A stretch of 49,218 nt of DNA from a virus, in the IMG/VR virus record IMGVR_UViG_3300024518_002752, positions 1-49,218 of that record; one strand, written 5' to 3'. Under the pieces are notes generated by a model. That model saw only the letters and a program-made list of their open reading frames with translations, searched no databases and was not told where the DNA came from. Positions 6,702 to 15,000 of this stretch are shown here, piece by piece; positions within the stretch are counted from its first letter, which is position 1, and each line of letters opens with the position of its first letter. Both the position numbers and the translations under genes were made by a program.

Positions 6702-9700
6702 CCTCCTTCCTCCTGCTTGCCGATGCGTGCTTTTTGTTTTGCGTCGTAGGTGTAGAATCCTCTAAGCGTGCGCCTGACTTCGTTCTCCCACTTCTTCTTC
6801 TTGTTCTTCTGTGCTGGGGTGAGTTTGTCCTCGGCCAACTCCGGACTTTGAAGTAGTTCTACCATCTGGATGAGGTCAACCACCGTAAGCCTCTCCTTGC
6901 CCACCATTTCGCGAAATCTCTTAGACTCGTCCCCGTCCTGGATATAGTTGTCAAAGTCCTCATACGCGGCCTTGGCAACGACGTCCCTAGTGAGCTCTGT
7001 GTCCCTCTCATCAAGCAACTCTTCGAGCAGAGCCCCCATCGGTTTAGGCGTAGTTTCCTCTCCCTCCCCGCTATAGAATGGGTTGCTGTATCCTGGCAAA
7101 TATTTGAGAGAGGGAGCCATTCCGAACTCTGTACTGAGCCCGTCGTACATCGCGGTCCTTTCCTTTTTGTCCTGGTGGCGGTTCCACAACGTGACGCCCC
7201 CAGCGACTGTTCCAGTCCCGGCCACTCCCACTCCCGCCACCGCCCTGGTACGTGGACCGATTCGTCGTTTTTTAAACGCTCGACCGAGAATATCACGGGC
7301 CGTAAGAGCTTCTTCCGCTGCATCAGCGGCACTCTGGGGAAGGTCGCGCCCTGGCTTGAGCGCTCTTACCTCACTCGCATAAAGCTGTACCTTGTTCCCA
7401 TCAGCATCCTTGATGGTGAGGACGTCCCCCTTCTTTGTCTTCTGCACCCTGATGACAGTGGAGACGTCGTCTGGGTTGAACATCCCCTCGGAGTTTCTAA
7501 AGTTGACAACTGTCTTCTCTTTTATCTCACCAACTCCTACTTCCTCGAAGTCCGTTGAGTCGTACTTGCCAGCCGCACGACGTTTGTCGGCCCGCTTCGT
7601 AGCCGCAGCAGCAGCTGCAGCTTTATCCGCAGCTGCCTTCGTCGCTGCCGCGTCGGGGACGTCGGCCTTAGCCTTGGGCCAGTCGGGCTCGCGCCCAGGC
7701 ATCAACAGCGAACCTGGGGCGGAGGCCACATCATCGGAAACAGGGGCGTCCTCCCAGTCGGGAAAGGGTTCCTCGGTCTCCGGGGTGTGCTTGGCGGCGA
7801 CCCGTTCCCTCTCTCGCTTGACCCTAGCTGCCATGGCTTCTCTGACGAGGTCATCTACACTCTTGCCCTCGGCCGCAGGCTTCGGCCGTCTGCCTTGTTC
7901 CAAGTGAGCAGCGGCTCCTTGCTCGAATGACGCAAGTTCGTCGCTGCGTCTAGGACGAGGAGGAAGGTCCGCAGCCGGTGTTACGTCAGGAGGAGCCTGT
8001 CCTGCAGGACCTTGGAGCTGAGGGCGCCCTCCGAGATCCGGCTCGATTACGCTAGTTACAGTAGCTTGTCGCGCTGGCTCTTCCGTGAACTGTTTAGCCG
8101 AAACCGCTAGGGATCTTTCCTTGGGGGACATCGTCGCCAGGCTCGCATCGTCTGGCACAGCCAGACCTGTCTCTTTTGGCTTCGTCACTGCCGGCTCGGT
8201 GGAGGTGCGCCCCACCAAAGGCTGTCTGGTAGGACTGCCGGGGCGCCGGGACACAGGCGTCTCGCCTCGAGCAGAGGCCCGCTCCGCCGCCGCAACTTCT
8301 CTATCGGCCTCCCTCGCCTGCTGCTCTAACCAAGCGGTGTTGTCTTTAGTTGCCTTCTGGCGCGCCGCTCCGGCCTTTTTGATGGCGGCCATGTTATCCG
8401 TGGCAGCGTCCTGCGCTTCCTCGATTTTGTTAAGTCTAGTTTCCTCCCCCCTTTTCATCACCCCCGCTATCCTGTCTTTCTCTTCCTGAATAGCATCAGC
8501 CGCCGCTTTGTTACGCAGCTCCTTGATATCCAACGTCGCGTCCGTCCCAAGTGCGCGTGCTTCCTCTATGTCGCGCTGGTCAAGTACTTTCTCCTTGCCG
8601 GCGCGGATGCGCGCTCCTTTCTCCCCCAGAGTTCCTGCACCCTCAAGAGGGTTCGCCGCCTCCCACTCTTCCGTGAAGGGGTGGTCATCTATGTATTTTT
8701 GGTCCTCCGCCCGCACGGCATCCCAGTTTTTCTCCCCCACTTTGTCAAAGCCTTTCGTCACTTCGGTGGGGTCAGCGCCATTCGGCACCGCCAGTTCCTC
8801 GTGGAGATTCTGCATAGCCTCGCGCCGCGCCCTCGTAGGGTCGGACGGGTTGTTCCTGAGCGCCCTCCTCATAGCTGCACCCACGCGGCCGGGAATCTTA
8901 AGGAGATCTCCCAGCGGAAGGAAGGCTATGATAGCAGTCGCAGGGGCTGACCAGCCGGCTTCTCCTCTGGAGAACTTCTCCGTCTCGTTGGCAAGGTAGG
9001 CTAGGTCATACGCCTGGGCCACGCCTGGAGGCATAAGAGCCTCGGCTATAGACTGCGCGACGGCCTTCTCTACTCCCCATCCCGGCTTCTGATACTCAAC
9101 TATCTCATCTTCGGAAGTAAGGTATTCGCCAGTAGGGGAGATGTAGCGATCGGCCTCCTCGACGTACATCGACGGCTCCCCTGGTCTCATGACGCTAGCA
9201 CCGTGGCCTACCACAGGATCCCTTTTAAGGCTCTCGATCTTCTCCAGTTCTTGTGCGTCTTTCTCCAACTTGTCCACGGAAAAGTCTTTAGGAGGCATCT
9301 CGTCCAGTGGTGGCAGCTGCGCTATTTGTTCCGCAGTCTCCTCCTCCGGTGTTGGGTTCAAATGCTTCCAGTCGCTGCGAGCCTGTCCTTGCGCCTGCTC
9401 GAACTCTTCTATTGAAAGAGGCTGATAGCCAGGGTCGTCCTGGTCTTTATTGATCCAGTCGAACTCTCCCTGAAGGTCTCGCCGCTCCTCGTCGCTGAGC
9501 TCTCGAACCGCTTGGTCGAAAGAGACGTCCGTAAAGAGATCTCCAAGGTTTGTGGACTCCGCTGCCTGTTTGTACAGCGCCATGCGCTCTTGCTTCTCAG
9601 GGTAGCTCAACTCCGCGAAGCCCTCTTCTAGCATCCCAGGCGGGAGAGTGAACTGTTTAGCCACCCGCTTCCTATTCTTAGCGATCTCAGCAGTCGTTGC

Positions 9701-9703
9701 CAT
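6698..9703 (-). CDS. Large late protein, probable virion or ejection protein
   Basis: A 1001-aa protein of unknown family. It is rich in Ala, Glu, Lys and Arg with long stretches expected to be helical or coiled (about 370-500 and 650-720), Pro-rich linkers between about 500 and 660, and two hydrophobic stretches: one near 215-260 and a Gly/Val/Ala-rich one near residue 800 (AGVGVAGTGTVAGG). It lies between candidate holin genes and the lysin at the end of the late operon. Length and composition resemble podoviral internal proteins that cross the envelope during DNA entry, but nothing in the sequence proves it. Confidence 0.65.
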   Translation of the reverse strand: MATTAEIAKNRKRVAKQFTLPPGMLEEGFAELSYPEKQERMALYKQAAESTNLGDLFTDVSFDQAVRELSDEERRDLQGEFDWINKDQDDPGYQPLSIEEFEQAQGQARSDWKHLNPTPEEETAEQIAQLPPLDEMPPKDFSVDKLEKDAQELEKIESLKRDPVVGHGASVMRPGEPSMYVEEADRYISPTGEYLTSEDEIVEYQKPGWGVEKAVAQSIAEALMPPGVAQAYDLAYLANETEKFSRGEAGWSAPATAIIAFLPLGDLLKIPGRVGAAMRRALRNNPSDPTRARREAMQNLHEELAVPNGADPTEVTKGFDKVGEKNWDAVRAEDQKYIDDHPFTEEWEAANPLEGAGTLGEKGARIRAGKEKVLDQRDIEEARALGTDATLDIKELRNKAAADAIQEEKDRIAGVMKRGEETRLNKIEEAQDAATDNMAAIKKAGAARQKATKDNTAWLEQQAREADREVAAAERASARGETPVSRRPGSPTRQPLVGRTSTEPAVTKPKETGLAVPDDASLATMSPKERSLAVSAKQFTEEPARQATVTSVIEPDLGGRPQLQGPAGQAPPDVTPAADLPPRPRRSDELASFEQGAAAHLEQGRRPKPAAEGKSVDDLVREAMAARVKRERERVAAKHTPETEEPFPDWEDAPVSDDVASAPGSLLMPGREPDWPKAKADVPDAAATKAAADKAAAAAAATKRADKRRAAGKYDSTDFEEVGVGEIKEKTVVNFRNSEGMFNPDDVSTVIRVQKTKKGDVLTIKDADGNKVQLYASEVRALKPGRDLPQSAADAAEEALTARDILGRAFKKRRIGPRTRAVAGVGVAGTGTVAGGVTLWNRHQDKKERTAMYDGLSTEFGMAPSLKYLPGYSNPFYSGEGEETTPKPMGALLEELLDERDTELTRDVVAKAAYEDFDNYIQDGDESKRFREMVGKERLTVVDLIQMVELLQSPELAEDKLTPAQKNKKKKWENEVRRTLRGFYTYDAKQKARIGKQEEGG

Positions 9704-10061
9704 CGTCTTTCTCCTGGCGCTTGCGTACTCGCTTCGCCCGCTTGCGCAGTCTTGCTGCTCGTTTATCGTGCCCGTTCTTCTCAGCTCTCTCAGCCCGCGC
9801 TAGTATCTTATCAGGGCTAGGCTTAAGAAGAGGCATCAGAGCGCGCAGAAAGGCCTCTATGGCAGGCCCATCGCCTCGCTCTAGGCTCGCGCCTAGTGGT
9901 CCCCCTATAAGGGCTCCTAGAGGCAATAGCGCATCGATGCTGTCAGCGAGTAGTTCAAGGCCTCGGTCGGGCTCGATGCCTTCCTTCTCCACGAACTCCT
10001 CGACAGCGTCCACCGCTACCGATTCGATCTCTTTTTTAATCTCTTCCGGTAGGCTACTCAC
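9687..10061 (-). CDS. Hypothetical late protein with basic tail
   Basis: A 124-aa protein. The N-terminus is acidic and helical, the middle (about 45-80) is moderately hydrophobic with a Gly/Leu stretch (LPLGALIGGPLGA), and the last 35 residues are dense in Arg and Lys. It overlaps the preceding holin-like gene by eight bases and the 1001-aa gene by 17. A membrane-active or DNA-contacting virion role is possible; I do not recognise the family. Confidence 0.65.
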   Translation of the reverse strand: MSSLPEEIKKEIESVAVDAVEEFVEKEGIEPDRGLELLADSIDALLPLGALIGGPLGASLERGDGPAIEAFLRALMPLLKPSPDKILARAERAEKNGHDKRAARLRKRAKRVRKRQEKDDGNDC

Positions 10062-10266
10062 CTTCGACCGCCTCGGCTATGGCAGTCCCTGCCTTCCAAG
10101 CCTCTCCAAAATCGACCAGGCCCTGAGCACCAACCAAGCCCAAGACCATCTTAACGATAGCGCCCAGTGCCGCCTCGTCCATGGGGGAGCCTGCCAAGTT
10201 AGCGGCGACTACCAAGGTGATAGCGCCGACAGTTAGTAACAGTTTTCTAGATAGGAACTTTTCCAT
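10054..10266 (-). CDS. Small membrane protein, holin candidate
   Basis: A 70-aa protein with two hydrophobic segments (about residues 8-27, LLLTVGAITLVVAANLAG, and 34-53, ALGAIVKMVLGLVGAQG), a short positive N-terminus (MEKFLSRK) and an acidic C-terminus. The ATG at 10266 overlaps the TAA of the upstream gene (TAATG). Size and topology fit small two-segment holins, and the lysin lies in the same operon, though 3.4 kb downstream with two genes between. It could instead be a virion membrane protein. Confidence 0.55.
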   Translation of the reverse strand: MEKFLSRKLLLTVGAITLVVAANLAGSPMDEAALGAIVKMVLGLVGAQGLVDFGEAWKAGTAIAEAVEGE

Positions 10267-10730
10267 TATGGCACCAAGGGTTCGATTGTTAATTGGAAGG
10301 TTGTGTCTGGATTGGGAACGTTGGTAGACCACGCTAGGTATAGAGTTCCGGTTCGAGAACCGGGCGACGAGGGAGTAAGCTGGAAAGGAATCCCCTGGTT
10401 CCCACGCGCGCCGGTACCTTGGGAATTCTCGAGGTATCGTCCGATTAAATCGATGGGAGGCTGCGTCTGTGCGTCGTGTAGACTTATTAAGTCTAGCTCA
10501 CCCCCGGCAGGATCCAATGTTGAGGCAGTAAAAGGGCCTTCGCTGAGAGCGAAGGTAATATTCACCACCAATGGCACCCCGAGCCTTTCTGTAGTGAAAC
10601 GAATCCGTCGAACCATTCCCCTCAGAGGAACTCCCGTTAACTCAAAGGACTCCGGATTTCTCCCTGCGGTTTGAGGGAGGACCTGTTCTATTCGAAAATA
10701 AACTCTCTCGGCTGCACTAGGGGAGGCCAT
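10266..10730 (-). CDS. Virion-type protein, copy 2 of a tandem duplicated pair
   Basis: A 154-aa protein starting MASPSAAERVYFRIEQ. It is clearly related to the neighbouring 152-aa protein at 10740-11198: both start MASP(S/T)AA-RVY-R-E, share a central G(V/L)-RRIR block, carry GIPFQLTP near residue 120 and end QLTIE-L-P. The low charge and alternating hydrophobic pattern suggest a beta-sandwich. Position among structural genes suggests a decoration or fibre-like protein. AGGA lies upstream of the ATG. Confidence 0.7.
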   Translation of the reverse strand: MASPSAAERVYFRIEQVLPQTAGRNPESFELTGVPLRGMVRRIRFTTERLGVPLVVNITFALSEGPFTASTLDPAGGELDLISLHDAQTQPPIDLIGRYLENSQGTGARGNQGIPFQLTPSSPGSRTGTLYLAWSTNVPNPDTTFQLTIEPLVP

Positions 10731-10739
10731 GAAAAAATC

Positions 10740-11198
10740 CTATGGGAATAACGCTTCAATAGTTAACTGAATGACTAAAGTCTCGGTAAATTCTGTGGGG
10801 GCATAACCTATCCACATGCTTCCTAGCCGGTAATCCGTTTCGTAAGGTGTGAGTTGGAAGGGGATTCCCTCGCTGCCTGCCGCCAAATCTCCCTCTGCGT
10901 TGGCCAGCCCATCGGCAATGAGGTCTTGGGGCGTAGTCCCCATCGAAGTGGGGTGAACAGTAATGATGTCTAGGTTGCCACCGACAGGAATAGCCCCGAC
11001 TAACTGGGACTCGGAGAGAGTGAAACGAGCCGTTGAGGTAACGACTGGGTCCACTAGCCGGATGCGTCGGATAAGCCCCTTGATGGGGAGGTCTCTCACC
11101 TCCACTACCCGTATGGGCACCGCAGGTTCCACCTCTGGAAAGGGCAACTCCTTCTCTAACCTATAGTAAACCCTCTGCGCTGCCGTGGGCGATGCCAT
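10740..11198 (-). CDS. Virion-type protein, copy 1 of a tandem duplicated pair
   Basis: A 152-aa paralogue of the next gene, with the same N-terminal signature (MASPTAAQRVYYRLEK), GIPFQLTP block and QLTIEALFP end. GGAGAATACA precedes the ATG. The copies have diverged strongly in the middle, so the duplication is old or under diversifying selection. The 131-aa protein upstream shares only an RMRRLR-like patch and may be a more distant member. Function unknown; probably surface-exposed virion protein. Confidence 0.7.
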   Translation of the reverse strand: MASPTAAQRVYYRLEKELPFPEVEPAVPIRVVEVRDLPIKGLIRRIRLVDPVVTSTARFTLSESQLVGAIPVGGNLDIITVHPTSMGTTPQDLIADGLANAEGDLAAGSEGIPFQLTPYETDYRLGSMWIGYAPTEFTETLVIQLTIEALFP

Positions 11199-11211
11199 TG
11201 TATTCTCCTAG

Positions 11212-11607
11212 CTACGACGAACAAGATTCAAAGTCTACACTAAAATCAACCGTATCTACTGCAGGGGCTACTGAGTCCGTCATGACAGCCACGTAGAGAA
11301 CAGGAATGGTCTGGCCTGTAGGTCCTGGGACCATGTTGGCGATACAATACTTTGGACCGCCTACCGAGATGGGGGTTGCTGTAAGAGGAATGTTCTCAAC
11401 TACCGGAAGACCGGTGGTTACGCCTGGCTGCTCGCGCAGTTGGATAGCCACCTGAGTACCTATTCCTGACGTAATGATTGCCCTCAGTCGCCTCATGCGG
11501 CAGTTCCGTGGAACATTTATGACCGTCTCCGTCCAGCCTGCATCGTTAACGTCGATCGCCGTCCCCGTTGCCCGCATCAAAACTGGAACAATCTGTTCCC
11601 TTCCCAT
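11212..11607 (-). CDS. Hypothetical beta-rich late protein
   Basis: A 131-aa protein with AAGGAG upstream. Few charged residues, many Val, Thr, Ile and Pro, and no long helices, consistent with a beta-sandwich virion protein. Residues about 36-46 (CRMRRLRAIIT) recall the RRIR block of the two downstream paralogues, so it may be a distant third member. Family unknown. Confidence 0.65.
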   Translation of the reverse strand: MGREQIVPVLMRATGTAIDVNDAGWTETVINVPRNCRMRRLRAIITSGIGTQVAIQLREQPGVTTGLPVVENIPLTATPISVGGPKYCIANMVPGPTGQTIPVLYVAVMTDSVAPAVDTVDFSVDFESCSS

Positions 11608-11617
11608 TAGATTCTCC

Positions 11618-12034
11618 TTACATAACTATGTGTACAAAGTCGAAGTGGATCACTCCATCGTCAACTACAGTGCCCACTCTGCGTGGGAGCATACCATCTT
11701 TAACCTCAAAGCAGTAGCCGCCTTCCTCTCCTAGAAAAACATGAAGACCTTGAGGGTTCTCAGGCCATGCAAGCGTTTCTAGCTTTGGAACGATGCGCCA
11801 CGGCTGAATCCACAGAGCTCGACAGTCCGGTGCTCCTGTCCGAGCGACGAAGAGCTGACACCTGGAGCGCGAGGGATCACGCGCATCTGCCTTGCATACA
11901 ATGGCGACATCTCCGGTATAACCGCAAATGCACAGGATGTCGTTCATCTCAACTTCGCCTTTCGCGATAGCTCTGATGGTTTCATAAGGGTTGCTGTCTT
12001 TAATCGGGATTACACCCGGTGCTATTCTAGCCAT
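11618..12034 (-). CDS. Hypothetical late protein
   Basis: A 138-aa protein beginning MARIAPGVIPIKDSN. It contains five Cys (near residues 35, 37, 47, 59 and 70) plus one late Cys, and two Trp near the centre. The ATG overlaps the TAA of the 1893-aa gene (TAATG), so it is translated in step with the ejection proteins. I see no known domain; a small structural or assembly role is inferred from context. Confidence 0.65.
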   Translation of the reverse strand: MARIAPGVIPIKDSNPYETIRAIAKGEVEMNDILCICGYTGDVAIVCKADARDPSRSRCQLFVARTGAPDCRALWIQPWRIVPKLETLAWPENPQGLHVFLGEEGGYCFEVKDGMLPRRVGTVVDDGVIHFDFVHIVM

Positions 12035-15000
12035 TACTTCTTCTCCTGCTTTTTACGTTTCTGATATGCTTTCCATTCCAACTGCCTGACTCTGTCTAAC
12101 TCTGCCTTTAAGGCCTTCTCTAGAGATAGCTTACGCTCCCGCACAGCAAAGGACAAGTCGCGCTCTGGCTGCTGGTAGCGCGGAGCCACTCCCATAAGCT
12201 TCGTCATCATGAATAACATGCCGGCTGGCGCGCTCTCTTGCCAGTAGGGATTTTCGGCGCCAGCCCAGTATTGAGGCAGCTGCGTCCCTAGTAGCGGCAG
12301 CACTCTTAGAAACTGAAGTACCATCATGTCGTTGCCGTCCACATACGCCCTGCCTTTTTCGTCTCGGTTAATGCCCAAGAAGTTTAGTTGCTGCAGCCCT
12401 TCAGACTCGCCTGCCCTCAGATAGGCGCGTCCACCGCCGACGTACTGGGAGCCTCCGATGAACTCCTTCATGGAGTGCTCGAAACCTGTCGCAAGGCCGG
12501 GCACTAGCATGGCTCCTACAGGATCTAAGACGAGCTTGCTGAAGTTGTCAGCAGGCACGTCTGCGCCTACAAGGCTCCCCCCCGTCATGAGCATCAGTTG
12601 TGCAAACCCGAGCCACATATTGCCCATGTCGAGTGGCGTGAGTGGGGGAAGCAATATCTTCTGGTAGGTAAAGTCGTAGCCGTGGTCCTTGAGCCATTCT
12701 TTTACGCCTTCGCTACTGATGCGCGAAGCGTACAGAGTGGGGCGCGCCTGCTGCCACCAGAAGGGAACGTCCCGCAACATGGCGTCGTACTTCTCCTCTG
12801 CGGTTAGTGCATCCCACTCCTCACCAGCTCCCTCAAAATGGTAGGTGGCCGACTCAGCCATCTCTGTCATCTTCTGCATTTGCCTTACGCGGCGCAGTGT
12901 GTTCGAGGTTCCCGACAGGGCGTCGAAGGAAGACCTGAGAAACTGCTGGGTGGCTAGCCTATAGAAACGCCAGAAGGTGAAGGCTCGGGCAACCGTTTTT
13001 GTCTCAGCGGCGGTCAGCGGCGCCTTCCAGTCGTAGAGCGCATCGAGCACTCCCTTCTTTGCCTGCGGGCGCGTAGCTCCCTTGGAAAGTAAGTCCAGAT
13101 ATAGAGCTGCTCTCTGGCGCTGCTGGACGAAGGTCGCGTGTTTAGCTAGCATCTCCTGCTGGGTCTTGAGCGCCTTCTTAATCCCTCCCGGCTCGACCCC
13201 TACCTTGGCCCATAACGGAAGCGCCTTGTCGAAGTTGGCAGTCTCTTCTCTGAGTCCCTTGAGCAGGGTCTCTGCGACGAAGGTGTCTAGCACTCCGTCC
13301 TCTGCCATCATTCTGCGTAGGTCGTCCACCTTAACAGCGGTGCCGTCGCCCAGGCGGATGATAGTTCCCGCAGGCGCGTTGAAGACCTTGTTGAGTTGCG
13401 GATTTACCAGAGCGTTAAGCATGGAACCTAAAAATGGACGCCCCTCAAGTCGCTCGGAAATTTCTAGGATAGCGTTCTGAATCTCTCTACCGAAAGGAAA
13501 GTTGGTGGGCAGGTTCTGAAAGGACAGTCGCGCAGCTGTACTCAGGCCATGTTCCATCCATATCTGGGCGAAGTCTCCGAAGATATTGTTTACCCAATAC
13601 CTTGGGTTAGGAATGAGAAGGCCTGTTGTTATCGATGTTCTTAGCATCTGAAAGAAGGTAAGCAGAGCGTTGCCAACTGCGCCGATAGGGGTGTTGGGCG
13701 CCCTCTGAACTACAGCTGAGAGGTCCTTGACTATCTTCCCAGAGAGATTGTCTATCTCCTTGTAAAGAGCGGTAGGAGCAAAGATAGCCTCGCCGCCGGG
13801 CGTTTTAGACATCTTCACTAGGTCAGCTACCGCCGTCCCGAGACCCTCCAGGTCCTGCTGGTTGCGGTTAAGGAGAGGGCGTCCGAACTCGGAAAACTTT
13901 TTAAAGAGTCCCTTGATGTCCTTTACGTCTTCAAAGTTTCCAGAAATCAGATTGTTGAAGTCGTCGGCCAGACCTTCAGGCATAGGCCTCCAGGCCCTAG
14001 CTGCCATCTGAGCGGCCTTATCCATGGTAGCTCCGTGCAGAACTCCCTGTGTGGCAAAGTGCCAGGCTTTATCGGGGTTGTCCAGTTTAGTTCCTACTCC
14101 CACCTTGCGGCTAGTAAACCGACCCATCTCCGTCATGAGGGCGTCGAAGTCGATGCGCCCTGCCTTCACCATTTCAGAGATGAGCTCCGCAGCCTTTTGT
14201 TCAAGTTGGAACGCTACCTTATTGGAGATGGTCCGAGCGTTTGGAAGCCACGCCCTAGCGATGGCCTTTAGCGCTTTAGGGGAGCGGTAGATCTCCGAGA
14301 CGTCTTCTCCCTTTCCGAGCCCCTTAGCGACAGCCTCGTCTACCCATTCAGCGCCGCCCTCCACCGCGTTCTTGGTGACTGGGTCTCCCAGGATATGTCT
14401 AAAGGACTGCTTCACAAGGCTCATGGGGCCTGTGTTGAGCATAGTGTTTTTGAAGTTCCCTCCGCGCAGCGCAAGAGAGCCGGTGTCCTGTAGGTACTTA
14501 AGAGACTGAGCCTTAAGCTCGGCGCCGCGTAGGCCTTTAATAAACAGGGAGTACTCCTGCTGAGTAGCTCCAGCGACCTCGAGCGCCTGCTTAAAAAGGC
14601 CTCGCATGGCAGACGTAGAGTTTCCGAATTTGCGATAGGCCGGGTCAACGCTCTTTCTTAGGGTACGCCCTAGCTGGCGGATGTCGTAGCCTAGCGACTG
14701 AGCGCTTGGATATTTCGAGGGATCCCAGAAAGGAAGGTCTGAGGGCTCAAGCTTCTCTGCCTCTGCAAAGACTCGCTTTGAGGGGCGCTTTCCTTTAACG
14801 ACAGACTTCGCTGCTAGGTAGAGGTTATGCCCTACCACTGCATCTTCTGGAATGTAGTTGGCTACCTTCACGTCGAGCTTATCGAGACCGCTCCGTAGAA
14901 CAACCTGCTCGTCCATCGTGATGTGGCCTGACGGTCTTTGCATCAACTCTACGAAGCTCCGGTCCGTTGCGGAGGTTCCGCTTAAGGCGTCGTCCATGAA

